A DNA stretch of 12,549 nt from Cytophagaceae bacterium (GTDB taxonomy: Bacteria > Bacteroidota > Bacteroidia > Cytophagales > Spirosomataceae), in the NCBI GenBank assembly GCA_947459055.1, contig CANHCG010000018.1:1-12549 (forward strand), written 5' to 3'. Position numbers and translations under genes: made by a program. The notes below the pieces were generated by a model. That model worked only from the letters and a program-made list of their open reading frames with translations, had not been told where the DNA came from and ran no database searches. Shown here piece by piece: positions 1 through 5,922 of this stretch (within the stretch, counting starts at the first letter, position 1; each line of letters opens with the position of its first letter).

Positions 1-27
1 CGTCGGGGCCACCATTGTACTAAAAAG

Positions 28-294
28 TCATAAAATCCAGTCAGATAAATCAAAATAATAATCTTCATTTACTTGAAATCTTTCCCACTTCAATTTGAAT
101 TTCTCAAATTGAAATCCATCACAAGGTAAACCCAACAAAAGTTCATCCCCATTATATAACAAAAACCGAAATACAGCCTTTCTATTTGCTGCTACATAGG
201 TTAAATTTTGAACAGCTATATTTTTCACCAACACAATTTCAAATCGTGTTGAATTAAAAATATGATCGACTCTTTTTATCCTTAACGCTTTCAT
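28..294 (-). CDS. Hypothetical small protein (88 aa), AT-rich
   Basis: I do not recognise this protein. Taking the ATG at 294 gives 88 residues. An in-frame GTG lies two codons upstream at 300, but it falls inside a promoter-like box, so ATG is preferred. The protein starts MKALRIKRVDHIFN, mixes basic residues with short hydrophobic stretches, and ends in an acidic-aromatic tail (NEDYYFDLSDWIL). There is no signal peptide or membrane helix, so it should be cytoplasmic. Hand counting over positions 61-240 gives about 31% GC, against about 38-40% in two sampled lines of susC, so it may be recently acquired or weakly constrained. It is divergent from the Crp/Fnr gene. Coding status is likely but not certain, because it rests on a clean reading frame and plausible amino-acid composition, not on homology. 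Confidence 0.5.
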   Translation of the reverse strand: MKALRIKRVDHIFNSTRFEIVLVKNIAVQNLTYVAANRKAVFRFLLYNGDELLLGLPCDGFQFEKFKLKWERFQVNEDYYFDLSDWIL

Positions 295-299
295 TTTCA

Positions 300-307
300 C
301 AAACTTA
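300..307 (-). promoter_or_regulatory. Possible Bacteroidota -7 box (TAAGTTTG)
   Basis: On the minus strand this reads TAAGTTTG, a full match to the Bacteroidota -7 consensus TAnnTTTG. No -33 TTTG is seen at the usual 19-21 base spacing. Transcription would start at about 295-296, almost on the ATG at 294, implying a leaderless or near-leaderless mRNA. The lack of a -33 element together with a Crp/Fnr-like dyad centred at 336.5, about 41 bases upstream of that start, resembles an activator-dependent class II promoter. An eight-base match in AT-rich DNA is weak evidence on its own. Confidence 0.3.
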
Positions 308-325
308 AAGATTTACAAAAAAATG

Positions 326-347
326 AAAGTTGGGAAATAACAACTTT
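326..347. promoter_or_regulatory. Candidate Crp/Fnr-type operator, site A
   Basis: This is a 22-bp dyad with perfect 7-bp arms, AAAGTTG (326-332) and CAACTTT (341-347), separated by 8 bases. The TTG-N8-CAA core has the half-site spacing known for Crp/Fnr-family operators (the FNR box is TTGAT-N4-ATCAA). It lies between the small divergent gene and the Crp/Fnr gene. As RNA it could also form a 7-bp hairpin, but no gene points into it from a direction that would make it a terminator. Confidence 0.4.
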
Positions 348-457
348 TTGAAAATATAAAAATTTATGATTTGGCATAGATGATTGGATCTCATACCCTC
401 AATTCTCGCCAGCCCATCCATCTTCTGATACAACATGAAATTTTATTTTAAATGAAA

Positions 458-479
458 TAAATTGTATTTTTACAAGTTA
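458..479. promoter_or_regulatory. Candidate Crp/Fnr-type operator, site C
   Basis: This 22-bp dyad has arms TAAATTGTA (458-466) and TACAAGTTA (471-479), which are complementary at 8 of 9 positions, around the same TTG-N8-CAA core. It ends 23 bases before the ATG of the Crp/Fnr gene at 503, where a bound regulator would be expected to block or overlap the promoter. That position suggests autoregulation. It has the same consensus as sites A and B. Confidence 0.45.
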
Positions 480-502
480 GCAATCCACAAAAACATCTAC
501 GA

Positions 503-1078
503 ATGAAGTTATCCGAAAAAATATCGGAAAGTGTATTTTTCAAAACAAAACCCAATCCCGTTTTATTGGATTGGCTCTTTAAATTAGTCTTTGCCCAAAA
601 AGTAAAAAAAGGCGAATTTATCCTACATGAAGGGGAAGTTTGTGACCGACTTTATTACATCGAATCTGGTCTAATTCGTATTTTTAGAACGCAAGAATCC
701 AAAGAAATTTCCACTTGGTTTGCCAAAGAAGGAGATTTCATCAGCACAGTTAATAGTTTTCATTTGGGCGTTCCTTCCTTAGAAAGCTTTGAGGCACTAG
801 AAGATTGTGTAATTTATTCGATAACGAAAAAGCAATATCATTTTTTAGTTGAACAAAGTTCTAGCTTTGCCCTTTTTGCAATGAACGAATTGTTCAACAA
901 TTTATGTGAGTATCAAAACCAATGTGAATTCTTACGAACACTTTCCGCCCCTGAACGCGTGAAACTGATTGAAAAAAAATACCCATATTTCTTAACTCGG
1001 GTGAAAAACAAGGACTTGTCGACCTTTTTAAACATTGAACCAACCTACCTTTCCAAGCTTTTAAATGCCAAAGAATAA
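503..1078 (+). CDS. Crp/Fnr family transcriptional regulator
   Basis: A cytoplasmic one-component regulator of 191 residues, the usual length for short Bacteroidota Crp/Fnr proteins. Residues about 28-115 form the cyclic-nucleotide-binding-like beta-roll, with KKGEFILHEGEVCDRLYYIE and the SGLIRIF strand typical of the family. A long dimerisation helix follows (about 118-145), then a compact C-terminal helix-turn-helix (about 168-188; DLSTFLNIEPTYLSKL). The phosphate-binding stretch reads FHLGVPSLESF and lacks the G-E...R-S signature of cAMP-binding CRP, and there is no N-terminal cysteine cluster for an FNR-type iron-sulfur cluster, so the signal is unknown. The ATG at 503 is the first good start. 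Candidate operators of family-like geometry flank it (458-479, 326-347, 1193-1214), so it may control itself and its neighbours. It is monocistronic, ending in a hairpin at 1080-1108. Confidence 0.9.
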   Translation: MKLSEKISESVFFKTKPNPVLLDWLFKLVFAQKVKKGEFILHEGEVCDRLYYIESGLIRIFRTQESKEISTWFAKEGDFISTVNSFHLGVPSLESFEALEDCVIYSITKKQYHFLVEQSSSFALFAMNELFNNLCEYQNQCEFLRTLSAPERVKLIEKKYPYFLTRVKNKDLSTFLNIEPTYLSKLLNAKE

Positions 1079-1079
1079 A

Positions 1080-1108
1080 AAAATCCTCAAATAAAATCTG
1101 AGGATTTT
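1080..1108 (+). terminator. Rho-independent terminator after the Crp/Fnr gene
   Basis: A perfect 10-bp stem, AAAATCCTCA (1080-1089) with TGAGGATTTT (1099-1108), encloses a 9-base loop and begins 2 bases after the stop codon. The right arm ends in four Ts but no longer U-tract follows. The left-hand A-run gives a U-rich flank on the opposite strand as well. Confidence 0.7.
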
Positions 1109-1192
1109 AGGTACTCCGTGTTCTAAATTTATATTTTACAAGGTCTAAAATCAATTGGGTCAATAGCAAAAATAAATAACACTGAACTAACA

Positions 1193-1214
1193 AAAATTGG
1201 AAAATCACAAGTTT
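1193..1214. promoter_or_regulatory. Candidate Crp/Fnr-type operator, site B
   Basis: This 22-bp dyad has arms AAAATTG (1193-1199) and CAAGTTT (1208-1214), matching at 6 of 7 pairs around the TTG-N8-CAA core. The 25 bases at 1197-1221 match those at 330-354 (site A) at 22 positions, so the similarity extends beyond the arms. It lies 89 bases upstream of the FemAB-like gene, between that gene and the terminator of the regulator gene. No clear -33/-7 promoter pair is visible downstream of it. Confidence 0.4.
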
Positions 1215-1303
1215 TTGAAAAAAAATGAATTTTAGGAACAATTCTACTCCCTTCAGGGTTCTCCTTACCTAAGGCCAAGTATTTTTTCAGGCAACCCAAA
1301 GGA

Positions 1304-2437
1304 ATGATTCCAATTACCCAATATCAAATTTTTAAATCAACAAACGAATTACCCGAAACCTGGTATGCTTTGGCAAAAAGCAACCTTTTCCTGAGCCTAC
1401 CCTATTTACAATTTTTAGAAAAAGCCTCTCCTTCAAATTTTACTAATTATTTCATCGGCCTTTATTCCCAAAATCAATTGGTCGGAATCTGCCTCGCCCA
1501 AGGCATCGACTTACGCAAAATAAACCACTTCGGCCAACGAGATTCTTTCCTCAAAAAATTCATTCGAGGATTTTTATTCAAAAACTTTTCAGGCAAACTT
1601 TTGATCGTAGGCAATAACCTGATGACCGGCGCACCTTGTCATCAATTACAAGCAGACATTGACCCTGCCTCCGCCATGAATTGCCTAAAAAGACTGATTC
1701 AAGAGCAATTTAAATCCCAGATTCACCTAAGTATTTTCAAAGATTTTAGCCAACAAGAAACCGGTTTTTTCAAACCAACGGAACAAAATCCCTATTTAAC
1801 CTTCACCGCACAACCCAATATGCGCATGCAAATCCAAAGTCAATGGACCAGTTTTGCCGATTATCAAGGGGATTTAACCAAAAAATACCGCGACCAATGC
1901 AAACGGGCAAGAAAAAAAGAAGAAGCGATTACCAAGCGAATACTTGAACTCTCTGACCTCCAAGCAACCGAAGATCGCATGCATGAATTATACCTGCATG
2001 TGGCTCAACATGCACCATTCAATACCTTCTTCCTTCCAAAAAATCATTTTATTGAATTAAAAAATCAATTAGGTGATCAATTTCGAATTTGCGGCTATTT
2101 CTTGGGCAACGAATTAGTTGGCTTTAACACCATTATCCTACAAGATGACACGTTGGAAACCTATTTCCTGGGCTATGACGAACAAATCCAGCGGGAACAT
2201 ATGTTGTATCTGAATATGTTATACGACATGATTGAATTTGGAATTCAACAACGTGCCACATGCATCAATTTCGGAAGAACCGCCATGGAAATTAAAAGTT
2301 CAGTAGGTGCCAAACCCGAACTCCTATTGAGTTTTATGCAACATAGCCAAACCTTGATAAATCAAAACCTAGGATTTTTCTATCAATTCCTAGAACCAAA
2401 GGTGAATTGGACCGAACGCCATCCATTTAAAGCCTAA
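1304..2437 (+). CDS. FemAB/GNAT-like acyltransferase (BioF2-like, Acetyltransf_6 type)
   Basis: A soluble protein of 377 residues with the two-lobed architecture of FemAB-like or peptidoglycan-recognition GNAT proteins. The N-terminal lobe (about 1-170) includes the family-typical SLPYLQFLEKA and a strand-turn ending in QNQLVGICLAQG. A basic helix follows (KKYRDQCKRARKKEEA, about 193-208). The C-terminal GNAT core (about 220-345) contains HAPFNTFFLPKNHF, FLGNELVGFNTIIL, a long helix REHMLYLNMLYDMIEFGI and the motif INFGRTAMEIKSSVGAKP (321-338). Relatives transfer acyl or aminoacyl groups onto envelope precursors or lipids; the donor and acceptor here are unknown. There is no signal peptide, so it probably acts at the inner face of the membrane. 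AAAGGA directly abuts the ATG, too close for a normal ribosome-binding site. The DUF5009 gene follows after 57 bases with no terminator, so co-transcription is likely. Confidence 0.8.
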   Translation: MIPITQYQIFKSTNELPETWYALAKSNLFLSLPYLQFLEKASPSNFTNYFIGLYSQNQLVGICLAQGIDLRKINHFGQRDSFLKKFIRGFLFKNFSGKLLIVGNNLMTGAPCHQLQADIDPASAMNCLKRLIQEQFKSQIHLSIFKDFSQQETGFFKPTEQNPYLTFTAQPNMRMQIQSQWTSFADYQGDLTKKYRDQCKRARKKEEAITKRILELSDLQATEDRMHELYLHVAQHAPFNTFFLPKNHFIELKNQLGDQFRICGYFLGNELVGFNTIILQDDTLETYFLGYDEQIQREHMLYLNMLYDMIEFGIQQRATCINFGRTAMEIKSSVGAKPELLLSFMQHSQTLINQNLGFFYQFLEPKVNWTERHPFKA

Positions 2438-2494
2438 GCATGTGATTTTTCAGATGATTTTCCTTAATTTAGAGGCAAACCTATCTAAACCTCT

Positions 2495-3604
2495 ATGGAA
2501 TTATCTGAATCAAAACGCCTCTATTCATTAGATGCCCTCCGTGGCTTCGACATGTTTTGGATCATGGGTGCCGAAGAAATCTTCCACGCCTTGTATAAAG
2601 CCTCCGGATCCCCTTTTTGGGGATTTTTTGCCCATCAATTAGATCATCCTGAATGGAACGGTTTCACATTCAATGACCTCATTTTCCCACTTTTCCTTTT
2701 TATGGCCGGTTGCGCCACCCCCTACTCACTGGGCAAAGACCTCGAAAAAGGAAAATCGAAATCGCAATTACTAACCCGCGTCATCAAACGTGGCCTAGTT
2801 TTAGTGCTTTTAGGTATCATTTATAACAATGGCCTCGAAATCATGCCCCTCGAAGAAATTCGATTTGGCAGTGTTCTAGGACGGATTGGATTGGGATATA
2901 TGTTTGCCAACATCATCTTTCTCTACACCGAAAAACAAATCATCCAATTCACTTGGTTCGCAGGTATCTTGATCGGCTATTATTTACTCCTAAAATTCAA
3001 TGCCGCACCAGGATTCGCCATAGGAGATTTAAGCCAAGAAGGAAATTTCGCATCCTACATGGACCGCATCCTAATGCCAGGCCGCTTGTATCGCGGAAAT
3101 CATGATCCAGAAGGCTTATTCTCGACTATTCCCGCAATCTCAACAGGCTTACTTGGTATCCTAACCGGAAATTATTTAAAACATGGAACAGCCACAGGCC
3201 TTGAAAAAACAAAAAAAATGGCCCTTATCGGAGTGATTTTCATCGCGATCGCTTTAGTATGGAATCTAGATTTTCCGATCAATAAAAACTTATGGTCGAG
3301 TTCTTTCGTTATGCTCGTCGGCGGCATCAGCCTTTGTCTACTTTCCCTATTTTATTACATCATCGATGTCCTAGGTCATCAAAAATGGGCTTTTTTCTTC
3401 AGGGTCATCGGAATGAATTCCATCCTGATTTATTTATCTGGGATATTGATCGATTGGGAACATGTCACCGTTGGAATGTTCCACTGGTTAGGCCAATTAA
3501 TCGGCGATCCCTACAATGCCGTTGCCCTAGCCATTTGTTACACTGGTTTAAAATGGGTTTTCTTGTATTTTATGTACCAAAAGAAAACCTTCCTACGCGT
3601 GTAA
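2495..3604 (+). CDS. HGSNAT-like membrane acetyltransferase (DUF5009 / COG4299)
   Basis: A multi-pass inner-membrane protein of 369 residues, full length for the bacterial family related to human heparan-alpha-glucosaminide N-acetyltransferase (HGSNAT). It opens with the hallmark RLYSLDALRGFDMFWIMG (8-25). HPEWNGFTFNDLIFPLFLFMAG follows at 51-72; by motif comparison, His51 corresponds to the HGSNAT catalytic histidine that precedes SWNGLT. Other family features are GRIGLGYM (129-136), RGNHDPEGLFSTIPAI (200-215) and PINKNLWSSSFVM (261-273). About ten hydrophobic segments are visible. The family moves acetyl from acetyl-CoA on one side of the membrane to a sugar amine on the other. The acceptor here is unknown, possibly an amino sugar from peptidoglycan or a scavenged glycan. 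It probably forms an operon with the preceding FemAB-like gene and ends at the shared terminator near 3699-3728. Confidence 0.88.
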   Translation: MELSESKRLYSLDALRGFDMFWIMGAEEIFHALYKASGSPFWGFFAHQLDHPEWNGFTFNDLIFPLFLFMAGCATPYSLGKDLEKGKSKSQLLTRVIKRGLVLVLLGIIYNNGLEIMPLEEIRFGSVLGRIGLGYMFANIIFLYTEKQIIQFTWFAGILIGYYLLLKFNAAPGFAIGDLSQEGNFASYMDRILMPGRLYRGNHDPEGLFSTIPAISTGLLGILTGNYLKHGTATGLEKTKKMALIGVIFIAIALVWNLDFPINKNLWSSSFVMLVGGISLCLLSLFYYIIDVLGHQKWAFFFRVIGMNSILIYLSGILIDWEHVTVGMFHWLGQLIGDPYNAVALAICYTGLKWVFLYFMYQKKTFLRV

Positions 3605-3698
3605 GCATGTCCCTAATTTATTGCCAATAAACCAGAATGATTTAAACAAAAAAAACATACATCTTAATTGATTCAATTTTAAAATAGTCGCTTAAAGC

Positions 3699-3728
3699 AA
3701 AAGGTCGAGATGCACATCTCGACCTTTT
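3699..3728. terminator. Bidirectional terminator between convergent DUF5009 and symporter genes
   Basis: A near-perfect palindrome has arms AAAAGGTCGAGATG (3699-3712) and CATCTCGACCTTTT (3715-3728), with a nominal CA loop (4 bases in practice). On the plus strand it runs into a T-rich tract (3725-3731), ideal for ending the gene that stops at 3604. On the minus strand the hairpin also ends in four Ts and serves the gene that stops at 3774. The bases at 3605-3698 hold nothing else recognisable. Confidence 0.85.
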
Positions 3729-3773
3729 TTTATTCCCTAAAAAAAATACATTGTCAAAACCGCCCCATAAACC

Positions 3774-4628
3774 TTATTTTTTCAAGTTGACCAAATAACC
3801 AAATAGGGCCGCTGTGAAAAACATAATCAAGCTATAAATAACTGCCGGCGTGGCCATGGTACTATTTCCAATCACAGTTAAGGCAATGAAAATAGCCAAG
3901 GTCCCGTTATGTATCCCAATTTCCATCCCGATCGCAATGGCTTGTGCCTTGCCTAATTGAAACAACCGCGGGACAAAATACCCGATACCCATACTTAATA
4001 GATTCAATAAAAGGGTGGGAATTCCAACTAGTTGGAAATCTTGTACAATATGTGATTTCTCCTTCAGAATTGTTAACACAATCACCAATACCAAAAAAGA
4101 TGCTGAAGCAATTTTTACCGGTTTACTTAATTTTTCAGCCAATGCGCTTGCTTTGCTGCGAATCAACATCCCTATGGACACAGGCCCCAATACCACTACA
4201 CACACCTCAAGGATTTTTTTGAATTGCAAAGGAACCACTTGATCCGTTTGCATAAAACTAGCCATGGCAAAATTCACAATAAAGGTGATCGAAAACACGG
4301 AAATCAAACTATTAATTGCTGTTAAAGTGACATTTAGAGCCACATCACCTTTGGCGATGTGGGAATACAAATTGGCCGTCGGCCCACCCGGTGAGGCGGA
4401 TAAGAGCATGAGCCCAACCGCCAATTCAGGCGATAGTCCAAAACCCGACGCAATAAAATAACAAATAACAGGCAAGAGAAGCATTTGGCATAAAAGCCCA
4501 ATCAACACCGCTTTAGGAAAAACAAGAACTCGCTTAAAATCCTCCACTCGTAATGAAAGCCCTAGTCCCATCATAATGACGGCTAAGGCCAAGGGTAATA
4601 ATACCACAGATAAAAAATTTGCTTGCAT
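3774..4628 (-). CDS. Bile acid:sodium symporter family (SBF/BASS) transporter
   Basis: An integral inner-membrane protein of 284 residues, typical of bacterial BASS transporters, with about nine or ten hydrophobic helices spread along the chain. Family motifs are visible: MGLGLSLRVEDF (20-31), the crossover-helix motif SASPGGPTANLYSH (77-90) followed by GDVALNVTLTAINSL (94-108), and IGMEIGIHNGTLAI (233-246), in which Glu236 and Asn241 fall where family members coordinate sodium. Relatives carry bile acids, pantoate or other organic anions by sodium symport; the substrate cannot be read from sequence. The ATG at 4628 gives a first helix directly at the N-terminus. It is divergent from the CPBP protease gene, and a 39-bp inverted repeat lies 6 bases upstream of its start. 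It converges with the DUF5009 gene at a shared terminator. Confidence 0.9.
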   Translation of the reverse strand: MQANFLSVVLLPLALAVIMMGLGLSLRVEDFKRVLVFPKAVLIGLLCQMLLLPVICYFIASGFGLSPELAVGLMLLSASPGGPTANLYSHIAKGDVALNVTLTAINSLISVFSITFIVNFAMASFMQTDQVVPLQFKKILEVCVVVLGPVSIGMLIRSKASALAEKLSKPVKIASASFLVLVIVLTILKEKSHIVQDFQLVGIPTLLLNLLSMGIGYFVPRLFQLGKAQAIAIGMEIGIHNGTLAIFIALTVIGNSTMATPAVIYSLIMFFTAALFGYLVNLKK

Positions 4629-4634
4629 AGGTAG

Positions 4635-4673
4635 AATAGGTTTATATTGCTACAAATTAGCAATAAACCTATT
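4635..4673. repeat. Bulged inverted repeat filling a divergent promoter region
   Basis: The left arm (4635-4652) reads AATAGGTTTA, then TA, then TTGCTA; the right arm (4658-4673) reads TAGCAATAAACCTATT. The arms pair over 16 bp with a 2-base TA bulge in the left arm and a 5-base CAAAT loop. The repeat occupies 39 of the 56 bases between the start codons of the symporter (4628) and the CPBP protease (4685), so any promoter for either gene must overlap it. It could be an operator controlling both genes or a 5' leader hairpin. No full TAnnTTTG box is visible. Confidence 0.7.
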
Positions 4674-4684
4674 TAAAGCAAAAT

Positions 4685-5848
4685 ATGAAATCAATTCCAC
4701 AGCCCTTTTTAAAAGGCAGCCTGCTTACATTGCTGTACCTACTCTTATTTGTTTTTTACCATGGAACAATTTCCGGACAGGAAATGGCCATCACCTTGCC
4801 TTTTGTCGGCATCATTTATTTTCTCTTGTTTAACATTGGAAATCCTGATGTACAGGACTATATCGAACAAAAAGATTTATTAAACTCGCATAAATCCCTC
4901 TTTTTTCCCAGCCTGGTTTGGATAATTTTAGTGGCTTATGTGAGTTTACATAGCGAAAGCCCATTTGAAGGATCTGGAAGTCTGCTACCTTTTTTGTTCG
5001 TTTTTCCTGTATTGTATTATCAAGCATACCCTAGAACCGACGTCGGCCGAATCGACTATCTTATCCTACTCCTTTTTGTTCTACCCTTAACTCTCGTAAA
5101 ATTTCATGGAGATACGACGCTGCCGGTGAAAGGCAATGGATTCGGTTCACTTTATAAAATCTCTTGGGTTTTATTGATGGCTTATACCTATGGTTCGATT
5201 CGAAAAATCAAAGACATCGGCTTTTATCCGGTTTTCAAAATGTCTTTTTTAGGCATCGCGCTGATTTCCTGGGCAAGCTTTGTTGGCTTTGTCTGCCTAA
5301 TTGCTTGGTCACTTGGCTTTGTGAATCCCCATCCCTTTGAAGGTCTAATTCAGGAGGGTTTTTCCAAATCGGTTTTGGAAATCATGCGCATTTGGATCGG
5401 AACGGCGGTATTTGAAGAATTGTTTTTTCGGGGGCTTTTACAGAATATGTTGGCCAAACAAATCAACAAATCCGGCGCTTGGAAATCCTATTGGACCTAT
5501 GGCATCGTCATCATGCTTATTTTATCTGCCTTAGCTAGCTATGCCTTGGCCATCGAATACATCTGGTTTCCAATCATCGTCACGCTTGGCTTATTTATCC
5601 CTGCTTATTTTTTAGAACAAAAACAATGGCAAGCAGTGGGAACCTACACCGCCTTGGCCATTATTAGTATGGCTTTTGGCTTGGTCCATTACCATAAGGG
5701 ATCCATTTTGTTTGTTGGGCTTGCGGCTGTGGCGGGTTGGGCCTATGGATATACGTACCTAAAAACAAAGAATGTATTTTACGCGGCCTTGGTACATGCC
5801 TTGGTTAATTTCTCCGAGTTTCTATTCCAACTCCACGATATCAAATAA
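4685..5848 (+). CDS. CPBP family intramembrane glutamic endopeptidase
   Basis: A multi-pass inner-membrane protein of 387 residues, longer than the usual 200-300 of the family. The CPBP (Abi, Rce1-like) motifs are present in order: motif 1 EELFFRG with Glu244, Glu245 and Arg249 (EExxxR); motif 2 FGLVHYHKG (331-339) with His335; motif 3 HALVNF with His371 and Asn375. These residues are expected to form the intramembrane active site. About 86 residues separate Arg249 from His335, with two extra hydrophobic segments (about 272-290 and 293-310); the spacing is usually much shorter. The N-terminal 230 residues add several more hydrophobic helices with no known domain. Substrates are unknown; family roles include protein processing, prenyl-protein proteolysis and bacteriocin self-protection, and nothing here points to bacteriocins. 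It ends at the hairpin at 5851-5876. Confidence 0.87.
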   Translation: MKSIPQPFLKGSLLTLLYLLLFVFYHGTISGQEMAITLPFVGIIYFLLFNIGNPDVQDYIEQKDLLNSHKSLFFPSLVWIILVAYVSLHSESPFEGSGSLLPFLFVFPVLYYQAYPRTDVGRIDYLILLLFVLPLTLVKFHGDTTLPVKGNGFGSLYKISWVLLMAYTYGSIRKIKDIGFYPVFKMSFLGIALISWASFVGFVCLIAWSLGFVNPHPFEGLIQEGFSKSVLEIMRIWIGTAVFEELFFRGLLQNMLAKQINKSGAWKSYWTYGIVIMLILSALASYALAIEYIWFPIIVTLGLFIPAYFLEQKQWQAVGTYTALAIISMAFGLVHYHKGSILFVGLAAVAGWAYGYTYLKTKNVFYAALVHALVNFSEFLFQLHDIK

Positions 5849-5850
5849 AA

Positions 5851-5876
5851 AAAGAGGCATCTCACGATGCCTCTTT
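5851..5876. terminator. Bidirectional terminator between convergent CPBP and pqaA-like genes
   Basis: A perfect 11-bp stem, AAAGAGGCATC (5851-5861) with GATGCCTCTTT (5866-5876), encloses a TCAC tetraloop and starts 2 bases after the CPBP stop. Read on the minus strand it is followed by a run of seven or more Ts, a strong terminator for the susC-susD-pqaA operon. Read on the plus strand it ends the CPBP gene with a shorter T-run. Confidence 0.85.
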
Positions 5877-5891
5877 ACAAACTTATCACCA

Positions 5892-5915
5892 AGCCGTTAC
5901 AAATGGTAACAGGCT
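5892..5915 (-). other. Second hairpin just after the pqaA-like stop
   Basis: AGCC plus GTTAC (5892-5900) pair with GTAAC, a bulged A, and GGCT (5906-5915) around an AAATG loop, giving 9 bp. It begins 7 bases past the pqaA-like stop codon on the minus strand and lacks a following T-run, so it is not a terminator by itself. It may be a 3' end-protecting or attenuating structure ahead of the strong terminator. Confidence 0.4.
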
Positions 5916-5922
5916 AGTTATT

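Noticed and set aside
1..27. Possible ends of genes at the left edge: a plus-strand reading frame running to a stop at 56-58, and a minus-strand ATG at 15
   Set aside because: Too few bases to distinguish a real gene end or start from chance; the plus-strand frame would also overlap the 28-294 gene.
295..300. GTG start at 300 for the small left-hand gene
   Set aside because: The codon lies inside the TAAGTTTG promoter-like box, and an ATG is available at 294.
1130..1137. TATATTTT as a -7 box for the FemAB-like gene
   Set aside because: The final G is missing, there is no -33 element, and it would put operator-like site B well downstream of the start.
1298..1303. AAAGGA as a Shine-Dalgarno site for the FemAB-like gene
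   Set aside because: It abuts the ATG with no spacer, so it cannot work as a normal ribosome-binding site, and Bacteroidota rarely depend on one.
2470..2495. A 6-bp inverted repeat (TAGAGG / CCTCTA) just before the DUF5009 start codon
   Set aside because: A short stem with a 14-base loop in AT-rich sequence is likely chance, with no sign of an attenuator or riboswitch.
3292..3630. A 112-codon open frame overlapping the 3' part of the DUF5009 gene
   Set aside because: It overlaps a well-supported membrane protein gene on the same strand in another frame, and its translation has no plausible protein character.
4685..5848. The CPBP protein as a bacteriocin immunity or phage-abortive-infection protein
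   Set aside because: No bacteriocin precursor, modification, export or defence gene is nearby; the neighbour is a transporter with a shared promoter region.
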